Assembly (NCBI GenBank): GCA_964626015.1
Contig: CAZVCC010000009.1
Coordinates: 9,909 to 73,908 of the forward strand
Direction of reading: 5' to 3'
DNA from: CAIKZJ01 sp964626015
GTDB taxonomy: Bacteria > Bacteroidota > Ignavibacteria > Tepidaquicellales > Tepidaquicellaceae
DNA length: 64,000 bases
Notes under the pieces: model-generated
What the model was told of the DNA's origin: nothing
Seen by the model: the letters and a program-made list of their open reading frames with translations, nothing else
Database searches by the model: none
Shown: positions 33,524 through 41,475 of the stretch, piece by piece
Layout of the letters: every line of letters begins with the position of its first letter
Position numbering within the stretch: position 1 is the stretch's first letter
Position numbers and translations under genes: made by a program

Positions 33524-34093
33524 TTATTTGTTTTTAGGTTCTATAAAATTAAAAGGAATACCCGTAGTATATACAACATGTCTTAAGTCCTTATCAAAAG
33601 AGTGGATATAGTAATCATTATAAATACACACCGATTTTGTAGACTTGTGATTTGGTTTTATTTCTGGAGTAGCTTCTATAAGCTTGTAACGAACAAGTTC
33701 GAAATATGCTTTTCTGATCGTGTTGCGATTAACATTATATTCTCTGCTCAGCTGCATTATATTCAAATCTTGAGAGACCGCTATTTTTGAGTAATAAGAC
33801 GGAGGATCTTCAATCCAATCAATAAACTTCACTTTTGACTTCAATATTAAATAGAGGTAGAGGCTAAAGAAACAAGTCCAAGGAATTTCAAACAACACAT
33901 CTGAGAAATCAATTGTCTTCGTAACATTTTCAAAAATCCTTTTTAGATTCGCGTTATTGAAATGGGTTTTTCGTTTACGTTTAAATTTATTTTTCTTCTT
34001 CTCTCGTTCTCTTCTTAAAGCTTCTTCGACTACGACCTTCTGTATCGAATTTAGAATTACCGTTTCCATTACGCGTTTATCCTTTCCAGCCAT
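33524..34093 (-). CDS. GntR-like winged-helix protein (189 aa)
   Basis: The C-terminal part contains DLNIMQLSREYNVNRNTIRK and AYFELVRYKLIEATP, the wHTH pattern of GntR-family regulators. The N-terminal ~60 residues are strongly basic (RREREKKKNKFKRKRKTHF). No ligand-binding domain follows. It starts within the end of the 69-aa gene (25-nt overlap) and ends 4 nt before the double-wHTH gene, so the three are one operon, probably for element maintenance or regulation. Confidence 0.6.
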   Translation of the reverse strand: MAGKDKRVMETVILNSIQKVVVEEALRREREKKKNKFKRKRKTHFNNANLKRIFENVTKTIDFSDVLFEIPWTCFFSLYLYLILKSKVKFIDWIEDPPSYYSKIAVSQDLNIMQLSREYNVNRNTIRKAYFELVRYKLIEATPEIKPNHKSTKSVCIYNDYYIHSFDKDLRHVVYTTGIPFNFIEPKNK

Positions 34094-34278
34094 TCTAATT
34101 GTCCCTGAGATATGTTATATATATCATCCATTATTTTAAAATGACTCTGCGTTAATAGAATTGAACCATGCTGTTCCCAGAATTCTATAAAAGCGTTTAA
34201 TGCTTTTACTTTACGGTCGCTAATTTCGCCGTCTTCCATCTCTCGTATATTGAGAGGTCTAATTTTTTCAATTTTCAC
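34069..34278 (-). CDS. Small protein (69 aa) heading the winged-helix operon
   Basis: MKIEKIRPLNIREMEDGEIS then a helix-rich IEFWEQHGSILLTQSHFKI. No recognised family. Its 3' end overlaps the 189-aa gene by 25 nt, which supports translation. Cytoplasmic. The promoter must lie in 34279-34440. Confidence 0.5.
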   Translation of the reverse strand: MKIEKIRPLNIREMEDGEISDRKVKALNAFIEFWEQHGSILLTQSHFKIMDDIYNISQGQLEWLERINA

Positions 34279-34440
34279 AATTAATAATTATAATTTTCAA
34301 AATCTGTTATATACCAATCAAATAATGCTTAATATTACCGGGCACAAATGAGTAGTTTATGACATTTGCTCTTAATTATTAATCAGATTTGAAAATGAAA
34401 AATGCAAATATTAAAGAGAAATTTTTATAAATTATTATTG

Positions 34441-34478
34441 CTAACCGGTGGGGTTAGAAATCCGAAGGGATTTTTTTC
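34441..34478 (+). terminator. Orphan plus-strand terminator with preceding hairpin
   Basis: CTAACC-GGTG-GGGTTAG (34441-34457) is followed directly by AAATCC-GAAG-GGATTT (about 34458-34473) and a run of seven T. It is oriented for plus-strand transcription, yet no plus-strand gene lies upstream within 900 bp. It may end a small RNA transcribed from the 34279-34440 region. Confidence 0.5.
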
Positions 34479-34564
34479 TCATTTATATATACAAAAATAA
34501 CATTTATAAATTTAATAGTCAAGTATAAAACACTGTTTTTATATATACTTATCTTTGTTTCTGC

Positions 34565-34717
34565 TTATTTTGTAAACCCTATAAAATCACCGAAGTTAAA
34601 TGAAAGAGAATCGGAATAAACAACTTTCCCGGTATCCGCATCAAATCTCTCAATTAATGCATCATTTTTAAAAAGCGCCATATAACAAGCGGAATACTTT
34701 GGCTTTAACCAGTAGAT
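34565..34717 (-). pseudogene. Start-less gene remnant (50 codons)
   Basis: Minus-strand frame ending at 34565: WLKPKYSACYMALFKNDALI and onwards to FNFGDFIGFTK. The composition is protein-like and unlike the surrounding AT-rich DNA; the frame is closed by a stop just upstream. It looks like the C-terminus of a deleted gene. A start at the internal Met would give a 38-aa peptide. Confidence 0.45.
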
Positions 34718-34812
34718 TTAATAATTGATGTTATCTTTTTTAGTAAGAATTTCTTGAGTTCTTTTTATACCATATATTATTAATTTTGAAAAATTAACAG
34801 AATTTCAGAATT

Positions 34813-35754
34813 ATGGAAAATCAGAATAATACAATTGAATTAGACGATAAATTAATCCAAGCCTTTAAAAAGGAATTCGAACAATTAGATGGGAAGCATA
34901 TTTATAATAAATTTCTAGAGTATCATAAATGTGCTAATCGAGTAAAAGATTATTTATACACCGCTCGGGATATATTATATATAGGATATGAAACAGATAA
35001 AGAACCGAATAAATATGAAGAAATAACATATATAAGTAATTTGTCTTTTCTGTTAATTAAATCAACAAAGGCACTTGCTAAAACAATACAAAAGTATATA
35101 TCTTTTAGTAATACATTATACAAACCGATGTTGCAACTTGGATTAAGTAAAGATTTTTATTTTGAAACTGATGAAGCAAATGAATTTGAGCAGGAAATTA
35201 TTGAAGTATTAGAAACTATTAAACCGATATATAATTATTTAGATCAAAAAGTAAAATCAAACTATAAAGAACTAGATAAAAAAGATAGAGAAATAGTAAA
35301 GAAAAGTAAGATTATAAAACAAAAAAGTAAAAAATTACATAAATTCATTACCAAAGTTGATAAAAACTCAGATTATGTAAAAGTATATATTAATTTAGTA
35401 AAAGCCTCTAAAAAAATACCAGTCTCAACCTCATTAGCGATTGCTTCCGGTGATAACGAAATTTCAAAATCCACCTGGGACAGAATTTTAAAAAATACAG
35501 CCTATCTTAAAATAATTAGGGATGAATTAAAAAAATTAATAAGCAGAACAAAAAATACCGAGAGATTGGAGTTTTATAAAATAGTATATAGTAAAATCGA
35601 CGACAAATATAATACAAATTTATTAAATGAGTTTGAAGCTAAAAGGATAAAGAATAATAAAACGACTGATACAGATGACGATGACTTAAAACCATTAGTT
35701 GAGCATTTACAAGATATTGAAGAATCTGAGACTTTCTTAAGAGATGAATACTAA
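34813..35754 (+). CDS. Hypothetical helical protein (313 aa)
   Basis: Lysine- and glutamate-rich, almost entirely helical (EFEQEIIEVLETIKPIYNYL, KKDREIVKKSKIIKQKSKKL), ending in an acidic tail (TDDDDLKPLVEHLQDIEESE). No signal peptide, membrane helix or catalytic motif is seen. First plus-strand gene after the winged-helix module; 195 nt separate it from the ClpP-like gene. Could be a structural or scaffold protein of the element. Unrecognised. Confidence 0.6.
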   Translation: MENQNNTIELDDKLIQAFKKEFEQLDGKHIYNKFLEYHKCANRVKDYLYTARDILYIGYETDKEPNKYEEITYISNLSFLLIKSTKALAKTIQKYISFSNTLYKPMLQLGLSKDFYFETDEANEFEQEIIEVLETIKPIYNYLDQKVKSNYKELDKKDREIVKKSKIIKQKSKKLHKFITKVDKNSDYVKVYINLVKASKKIPVSTSLAIASGDNEISKSTWDRILKNTAYLKIIRDELKKLISRTKNTERLEFYKIVYSKIDDKYNTNLLNEFEAKRIKNNKTTDTDDDDLKPLVEHLQDIEESETFLRDEY

Positions 35755-35949
35755 AATCTTCAAAAATAATACCTTTTCTTAATAAATATTCCCATTATTC
35801 TGGGAATGATTTGAAACTACCAACCAAACTTATTCTATTGATATAACAATATCTTATAGTTACAGCCTTCCATTATTTTATTTTCAAATTGAGATATTTC
35901 CGCTTACCCTGTCCGGGAGTATTTCCCGGGGAAAATAAAAATCATTTTT

Positions 35950-36486
35950 ATGGAAAAAACATTATTGAACAGCATCGAGGTGAAAGCCCTCGACCCAGAT
36001 ATGGTTTCTGAGATAACAAAAACCACTATCGAAGCAAAATCAAACGGTATTAATATCGTTGGGTTGAACTTCCAAACAACAAAAGGGGGTATCCCGGAGG
36101 GAATATCCTTATTGGATGTTATGCATAAATCAGAGGTGGAGTTCATCACAAATGGGAACGGTGAATTAACTCTAGGTGCAATACTTCCATTAGCCGGAGG
36201 TAAATTCGGCGAAAGGAAGGCTGATGCAGCAGCAACATTTGTTTTTCGTGAAGACACCAAAACAGAAGGTAAAAAGAGAAAAGCTTTAAGCGCTAGTGAA
36301 AAGAATTCACTGGAAATTCTCGGTAAGCTTTCTGGGGGAAGGAAAGCAAGAATAAAAGCGTTCATGCATTCCGGGTCAAGAATAACAGCAGTCGAAATGG
36401 TTTCGCTGGGATTGATTGATAAGATCCAAGGTGGCTTTGTAGATAAGTATGAACAGGCTCGAAAAGATGCAAAGAACAAGAAATAA
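35950..36486 (+). CDS. ClpP/crotonase-fold protein without catalytic residues
   Basis: 178 residues. Alignment by eye to ClpP: SNGINIVGLNFQTTKGGIPEG corresponds to the INSPGG strand, GISLLDVM to the following helix, and GELTLGAILPLAGGKFGERK to the GQAASMG nucleophile elbow. The Ser position is Thr74, and the His of the iHQP motif is absent (TFVFRED). The C-terminal ITAVEMVSLGLIDKI matches the ClpP ending that leads into the GLID turn. So the fold looks kept and the triad lost. Likely a scaffold or a peptide-binding remnant. ATG at 35950; terminator follows at 36504. Confidence 0.55.
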   Translation: MEKTLLNSIEVKALDPDMVSEITKTTIEAKSNGINIVGLNFQTTKGGIPEGISLLDVMHKSEVEFITNGNGELTLGAILPLAGGKFGERKADAAATFVFREDTKTEGKKRKALSASEKNSLEILGKLSGGRKARIKAFMHSGSRITAVEMVSLGLIDKIQGGFVDKYEQARKDAKNKK

Positions 36487-36503
36487 GAAATAAAATGCTA
36501 TGT

Positions 36504-36535
36504 AAAGAGGGAGCTTACAACTCCCTCTTTTCATT
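36504..36535 (+). terminator. Rho-independent terminator after the ClpP-like gene
   Basis: A 10-bp perfect stem AAAGAGGGAG (36504-36513) with CTCCCTCTTT (36521-36530) and loop CTTACAA, then TCATT. It separates the ClpP-like gene from the GHKL ATPase gene. Confidence 0.8.
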
Positions 36536-36555
36536 AATTAAACATATAAACATAA

Positions 36556-38301
36556 ATGACAGATAATTTTTCAATACCAATAAGTCCAAAGATTTTAAAT
36601 GCTGTTGCATTAGCTTATAAATCCATATACAGATTATTAATGGAATATCTCATAAATTCAATTGACCAAGCAACTAAGGTCTTTTTTAATCAAGAAACTA
36701 ATTCCTATACCAAACAAATAATCATTAGCGTTACCCAAAGCGGCAAAAGCTCAAAGGATTGTAAATTTATATTTGAAGATAATTGCGAAGGATTTAGTCA
36801 TAGTACAGAAGAACAACTGTGGAAATCATTTTATATTGGTAATTCAGAAAAGTCCGGTGATACAAAAACAGTTGGTAAATTTGGCATAGGCTTAATGCTT
36901 TTTGTAGGATTCTTTTATGAATTAATAGTATCTGTCAAAACCAAAGGATGGGATTCTTTAGAGGAAATCTTTTTCGATTCAAACTTATTAAATACACCTG
37001 GACTTAGCAAAGTTCCGATATCTTTTAAAACTTCTATATATGGAGGTGATATCGAGGATAGCTTTACTAAAGTAATATTAAGTGGGATCAAACCTAACAA
37101 ATATAAAGAATTCAATTTCAAGGAATTTATTTCAGAAGTTGAGCTTCATCTGGATGAAATATTAAGAAGGGGTAATCTTACAATCAAACTTATAGATAAC
37201 AAAGGTAATGAACATATATGCAAACCTTTTGATTATGACTCCATTGAATGCGAGCCATTCGTGCGGACAATCACAGAATTAAAATATATGCACTACAAAA
37301 AAGGTAGAAAAGAAAAGATAATTAAATTAAGCCCTGCTTTTGTTGACATATATTTTAAAGCTACAAAGAATAAGATAATCGATAGAAGACCTTGTTTTAT
37401 TGATCATGGCGTAAGAGTGGATAAGGTTTCGAAGTTTGAAGAATTCAGAGCTAACCAGAAAAGCTATATCTCGCATCCAAATCTTGTGGGTTACATTAAC
37501 ATCACAGGAGTAGTTGAACCCTCCATAACAAGAGATGCCTTTGAACCGAATGATAACTTAAAACCTCTCTTTTATACTTTGAATAAGCTTGAGCCTGAAA
37601 TAAAAGAGTATATAGATTCGGTTCTCGGTACAACAAATTCACAACATACAAAAGCGTTAGAATCAAAGCTAAATGATGCATTAGAAAAGTTTTTAAAAAA
37701 GAAGAATCAAATGACGGCTGTAAAAAAGGACAATGGAAGTTTGACAGATATAGAATTTGAAAAGATAAAAGTGTCTTTATACGATGAAGGAAATCAATCG
37801 TTGAAAAAGGGTAAGACATCTAATCCTCATAAGACCAAGACAAAGGCGGGAAAAACGAAAGACAATTCTGTAATAGGTAATAAAATTTCTGAAGTCGAAC
37901 TTAATGTGGCCAAGGACAATGATACAATAGCAAAGAATGAAGAAGCGGATACATTCAGTAAATTGTCGTTGAAAATAGATGATACCAACGAGCCCGATGT
38001 AGATGAAGATAACAAACCATACCGGTCAAAATATACCGGGTCTGAAATACTGATATATCAGAAGCATCCTTCGTTTCAGTCAAAACTCAGTATTGTTGAT
38101 GGTGATTCTGTTATTTCTGGCGGTTTGATTACATATTTGGCTACTGAGGTTGTAATGCATTATCATACTATTTATTCGGAGAGAAATGCCACGAATGAGA
38201 CATCAACTGAAAAGATATTATCTGAAATGATATCTTCGATATATGAATTCGAAACTTATTTACAGGACCTAAAGGGAAAAAGCTTGACTGATTTAAATTA
38301 A
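36556..38301 (+). CDS. GHKL ATPase, MORC/Hsp90-like
   Basis: 581 residues. N-terminal Bergerat fold: Glu30 and Asn34 in the N-box (MEYLINSIDQA), EDNCEGF at 74-80 (ATP-lid motif I, with Cys in place of the usual Gly) and GKFGIGLML at 107-115. The middle resembles the transducer of MORC/Hsp90 proteins (VRVDKVSKFEEFRANQKSYI). The C-terminal ~170 residues are low-complexity with a short folded end (SKYTGSEILIYQKHPSFQSK). Bacterial MORC relatives were described near restriction systems. No topoisomerase domain is seen. Here it sits alone on its own transcript. Confidence 0.75.
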   Translation: MTDNFSIPISPKILNAVALAYKSIYRLLMEYLINSIDQATKVFFNQETNSYTKQIIISVTQSGKSSKDCKFIFEDNCEGFSHSTEEQLWKSFYIGNSEKSGDTKTVGKFGIGLMLFVGFFYELIVSVKTKGWDSLEEIFFDSNLLNTPGLSKVPISFKTSIYGGDIEDSFTKVILSGIKPNKYKEFNFKEFISEVELHLDEILRRGNLTIKLIDNKGNEHICKPFDYDSIECEPFVRTITELKYMHYKKGRKEKIIKLSPAFVDIYFKATKNKIIDRRPCFIDHGVRVDKVSKFEEFRANQKSYISHPNLVGYINITGVVEPSITRDAFEPNDNLKPLFYTLNKLEPEIKEYIDSVLGTTNSQHTKALESKLNDALEKFLKKKNQMTAVKKDNGSLTDIEFEKIKVSLYDEGNQSLKKGKTSNPHKTKTKAGKTKDNSVIGNKISEVELNVAKDNDTIAKNEEADTFSKLSLKIDDTNEPDVDEDNKPYRSKYTGSEILIYQKHPSFQSKLSIVDGDSVISGGLITYLATEVVMHYHTIYSERNATNETSTEKILSEMISSIYEFETYLQDLKGKSLTDLN

Positions 38302-38337
38302 ATCTAAGAGTAAGGTATAATATACTTGACAGACACA

Positions 38338-38413
38338 ATTTCAAATAACACCCTTAACACCAAGCCTCTCTTGAAGAGTACATCTTCGCAGGAGGGCAAG
38401 TGTTATTTCAAAT
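38338..38413. promoter_or_regulatory. Inverted repeat and nested hairpins before the excisionase gene
   Basis: Arms ATTTCAAATAACAC (38338-38351) and GTGTTATTTCAAAT (38400-38413) match with one mismatch and enclose a GAAG-AGTACAT-CTTC hairpin. TATAAT (38316-38321) and TTGACA (38326-38331) lie just upstream. It could be a leader attenuator, or a binding site for the excisionase. Confidence 0.45.
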
Positions 38414-38495
38414 ACGAAATCTTCTCAAAAATCCTTGCAGGTAAATACACTCAAAATAATGGCATAATATAATGAATAAGAAGAAAGGAAATATT

Positions 38496-38771
38496 ATGCA
38501 ACCCACACAAATATCTGCTAATGGGCAAGAACGTTTACGCCTCTTATCAATTAACCAGGCAAGACATTACTTAGGCATAAGATATGAAACGCTTAAGAAA
38601 TTAATTTACAATGGAAGTATCGGTTATATTGAGGTTGAAGGCAAGAAGAAGATTCCTTACATGTCGTTAGAGGAATATATTAAACAGAACACTAAGCAGA
38701 TGCCGCTACAAGAAACCTTGTCAGTCGAAAATGACATTGCTGCAATTATCTCGAATTTAAAAGTAAATTAA
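38496..38771 (+). CDS. Excisionase-like helix-turn-helix protein
   Basis: About 91 residues from ATG 38496, which has ribosome binding site AAAGGA 8 nt upstream; an in-frame ATG at 38472 would add eight basic residues. The core LLSINQARHYLGIRYETLKK and LIYNGSIGYIEVEGKKKIPY is the HTH_17/excisionase pattern (a MerR-like wing). The stop is one base from the integrase ATG, so the two genes form the integration module. A DNA-bending recombination directionality factor is the likely role. Confidence 0.75.
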   Translation: MQPTQISANGQERLRLLSINQARHYLGIRYETLKKLIYNGSIGYIEVEGKKKIPYMSLEEYIKQNTKQMPLQETLSVENDIAAIISNLKVN

Positions 38772-38772
38772 C

Positions 38773-39852
38773 ATGGCATCAATACAAGTTAAAAGAGGCA
38801 AATATGTAATACTGTTTTATGTAAATGGAGTAAGAAAATCTAAAAGTACAGGACTTGAAGTAAACGAGAAAAATAGTAAGATTGTACAAAAAGCCGCCAA
38901 GGATATTGACGAGAGATTAAAGGTCTCAAAACACACTAACAGATACGCTCAAAGTAGTACAGCGTTAAAATTATCTGAAGCAATAACTAAATTTAACGAA
39001 GTACATATAACATTAAGATCAATTTCTCACCAGCGTAATTTTCGATTCTCTATGAACTACCTAAAGCAAGTTATTAACGAAAATAAATTAGTGTCTGAGA
39101 TAACAACTGAAGATATATCTAAATTTATTGTTCTTCTAAGGGACAGCCGGACTAATTCAACTATGCATACCTATATTAAATATGCTAAAATGTTATTTAA
39201 TTACTTGCAGGAAGAAAACTATATAGCGAAGACACCATTCAGGAAAAGACAAATTCCAAGAAGAGATGAATTAGAAGTCGAAGTGTTTACAAAAGATGAT
39301 ATTAAATTAATTCTTGATCATGTTTATGCTAAGGACAAGAAAATGTATGTATGTTTTAGTCTGTTACTATTAATAGGAACAAGACCGATTGATTTAATTA
39401 ACTTAACTTATGGAGACATTAAATTAGAAGAAAAGAAAATCGTAATCAAAATGGCCAAAACCGGAAACCTGATTATGTTTCCAATTTATGAAGACCTCGG
39501 AAACTTCCTGTTAGAAGTATATCCAAATATCTTGAATGAACCAGTTGATAAATTATTGTTTGATAACTATACTGTTCCTTATATCGGGCAAAAATTTCGT
39601 AGATTACTAATTCACTTGAAAATATCTAAGGTCAGAGGTTATACCCTTAAAACGTTTCGAAAAACTTTTGGTACTAACATGGCAGCATTAAACATACCTC
39701 CAAAGGACTTAATGTACATTATGGGGCATAGAGAAATCTCTACCACCATGAAATATTATGTCAAAGCAAAGTCCGAAGAAATTGAAAAAAGAATAACAGC
39801 TGAATCCAAAAAACTTCTCACAACAGCGGACAAAATGGAGGACAGAATTTAA
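38773..39852 (+). CDS. int: Tyrosine recombinase (integrase)
   Basis: 359 residues. An N-terminal SAM-like DNA-binding domain (residues ~60-160), then the catalytic domain: Arg in IGTRPIDLINLTYGD, Lys in KMAKTGN, Arg in KTFRKTFGT with Lys in place of the usual His, His in MGHREIS, and Tyr in TTMKYYVK. All key residues for cleavage and joining are there, except that His-to-Lys change, which some active recombinases tolerate. It reads toward the tRNA-Lys gene 81 nt downstream, the expected target site. Confidence 0.88.
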   Translation: MASIQVKRGKYVILFYVNGVRKSKSTGLEVNEKNSKIVQKAAKDIDERLKVSKHTNRYAQSSTALKLSEAITKFNEVHITLRSISHQRNFRFSMNYLKQVINENKLVSEITTEDISKFIVLLRDSRTNSTMHTYIKYAKMLFNYLQEENYIAKTPFRKRQIPRRDELEVEVFTKDDIKLILDHVYAKDKKMYVCFSLLLLIGTRPIDLINLTYGDIKLEEKKIVIKMAKTGNLIMFPIYEDLGNFLLEVYPNILNEPVDKLLFDNYTVPYIGQKFRRLLIHLKISKVRGYTLKTFRKTFGTNMAALNIPPKDLMYIMGHREISTTMKYYVKAKSEEIEKRITAESKKLLTTADKMEDRI

Positions 39853-39899
39853 AAAAAAGAGGCAGGATTTCGCTTTTTGTAAAATCCTGCAATTCTGTC
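39841..39899. repeat. Double inverted repeat across the integrase stop codon
   Basis: Outer arms GACAGAATT (39841-39849) and AATTCTGTC (39891-39899) plus inner arms GCAGGATTT (39862-39870) and AAATCCTGC (39882-39890). The inner stem could end int transcription. The outer arm covers the final int codons. Spacing 34 bp before the tRNA makes it a candidate core or arm site for the integrase. Confidence 0.5.
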
Positions 39900-39933
39900 T
39901 TGAATTTCAAGAAAAAATGGTGTAATTTTACCC

Positions 39934-40006
<73 letters not shown>

Positions 40007-40013
40007 CAAAGAT

Positions 40014-40056
40014 AAAGCCCTGTAAAACATAATGGTTACAGGGCTTTTTGTTTTTG
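40014..40056 (+). terminator. tRNA terminator
   Basis: A 12-bp perfect stem, AAAGCCCTGTAA (40014-40025) with TTACAGGGCTTT (40036-40047), then T-rich TTGTTTTTG. It follows the tRNA by 7 nt. Confidence 0.85.
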
Positions 40057-40121
40057 TGAATTATGTGTTGATACCACTTTGATACCATTTTGATAGCATT
40101 TCTTCCGGCAAGCTAGTCCTT

Positions 40122-40226
40122 TTATTTAAGATTGTTGATACGTTTTCTAACGCTATCCCCAATAACTTCAGCGTAAAATCTTTCAGTCGTTTGTACTCTA
40201 ACATATCTCCTTCGGTTGTGAAAATC
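40122..40226 (-). pseudogene. C-terminal remnant of a second tyrosine recombinase
   Basis: Minus-strand frame, 34 codons, ending QTTERFYAEVIGDSVRKRIN and NLK. This matches the last helix of tyrosine integrases (TTxxYAxVxxxSVRKxI), including the catalytic Tyr, and nothing upstream survives. It lies on the 3' side of tRNA-Lys and reads toward it, the usual integrase arrangement, so an earlier element probably used the same tRNA. Short, so moderate confidence. Confidence 0.5.
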
Positions 40227-40301
40227 TTAATTGATTTAGTGACAATAATAAAACTTGCAGGATTGCAATGAAAGCTAAGTACAACTCAGACTGCTGAGTG
40301 A

Positions 40302-40541
40302 GCAGGTGTTAAAAGAGTTACATTATGGCAAATCGAAAAAGGTTCAACATACTTCTCAGGTAATGTAAACGACGATACAAGGGAGGTGGATATGTATGAA
40401 GATAAAAACGCAAAGGGTTTCGGAAAGTTTACTGGTACGATTAATAAATCGGGTAATCGTATGTCAGGTTCATGGTCAAGATATTCCGATGGAACTATTT
40501 TTGACTGGAATCTTGAGAGTATGGAAACGGGCGCTCAGTAG
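40302..40541 (+). pseudogene. Start-less 80-codon gene fragment
   Basis: The plus-strand frame opens after a stop at 40299-40301 and ends TAG 40541: WQIEKGSTYFSGNVNDDTRE, then FGKFTGTINKSGNRMSGSWS. The Gly-rich beta pattern is convincing coding sequence. No start codon precedes it in frame before the stop; a Met within it (codon 31) would give only 50 residues. It is probably a 5'-truncated chromosomal gene, cut when DNA at the tRNA was rearranged. Confidence 0.55.
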
Positions 40542-40545
40542 CCCC

Positions 40546-41475
40546 TTAATCCGCTGAAATAAAACATTTAAGTCCTTTATTTTCGAATATATTTTTGATT
40601 TCTTTTAGCTCTGAATTGCTGGGAGCCGCCGCCGAATGCAATTCGTAATCCTTTCCAAGTTCTTCGTATTTTGTTATGCCCATCGGATGGTAGGGGAGAA
40701 GCCGCACTCTCTTTATTTTTAGTTCACTACATAATAATGCTATCTCTTCCATCAGTTTACTCGATGAATTTATGCCTTTCACAACCGGGATTGTAACTGT
40801 AATTTTTTCTGGTATTATATCCGCAAGCTTCTTAAGATTCTCAGCTATAACATTATTGTCCTTTCCTGTCATTCTTAAGTGTATTTCGGATTCAAGATGT
40901 TTTACATCGTAATATATGAAATCAAACTTGTGCACAAATTCTTTTACGTCTTCCCAGTTGAAGTATCCGCAGGTTTCGAGACCTGTCGTTATGCCGGCTC
41001 CTTCACATAGATTTATTAAGTCTCTTACAAATTCGTGCTGAATGAGCGGCTCTCCCCCCGAAAGCGTCACGCCGCCGTTTGAATTTTTGTAAAAGACTTC
41101 GTATGCTTTTATCTTATCGAAAACTTCTTTTGCTGTTACTCTTTCTCCAGCAAGTCTTAGTCCTGTTATCGTGCTGCTTTCAACGCAAATTCTGTCAGTA
41201 CAAACCTTGCAGATTTCTCTTTTAATAATTGGTTTCCCTTTTGCGTCTTTTATAAGTGCACCTTTATCACAGATGCTTTCAAAGTCTGAAATCTCTTTTA
41301 GTTTTGAAACATTAAATAATAATTCGGGATAGAAATTTTGCCCCTCCGGATTCGAACACCATTTACAGGCTAATGGACATCCTTTAAGAAATACTGTTGT
41401 GCGTATTCCTTCGCCGTCTTGAAGTGAAAATTCTTGTATATCAAATATAATTCCCTCTGCCTTACTCAAACCCAT
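40546..41475 (-). CDS. Glycyl-radical enzyme activase (radical SAM)
   Basis: 309 residues from ATG 41475. N-terminal FSLQDGEGIRTTVFLKGCPL leads to the CPLACKWC motif (CxxxCxxC), the [4Fe-4S]-AdoMet cluster. A short insert with ICKVCTDRIC may hold part of an additional cluster, as in many activases. GGVTLSGGEPL is the AdoMet-contact motif. It makes the 5'-deoxyadenosyl radical that abstracts the glycyl hydrogen of its partner. The start overlaps the end of that partner gene by 14 nt, so the two are co-translated. Confidence 0.92.
   Translation of the reverse strand: MGLSKAEGIIFDIQEFSLQDGEGIRTTVFLKGCPLACKWCSNPEGQNFYPELLFNVSKLKEISDFESICDKGALIKDAKGKPIIKREICKVCTDRICVESSTITGLRLAGERVTAKEVFDKIKAYEVFYKNSNGGVTLSGGEPLIQHEFVRDLINLCEGAGITTGLETCGYFNWEDVKEFVHKFDFIYYDVKHLESEIHLRMTGKDNNVIAENLKKLADIIPEKITVTIPVVKGINSSSKLMEEIALLCSELKIKRVRLLPYHPMGITKYEELGKDYELHSAAAPSNSELKEIKNIFENKGLKCFISAD

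Noticed and set aside
35904..36479. Minus-strand 191-codon frame opposite the ClpP-like gene
   Set aside because: Complement of a protein with clear ClpP-fold landmarks; Ser/Phe/Pro-rich composition is typical of antisense frames.
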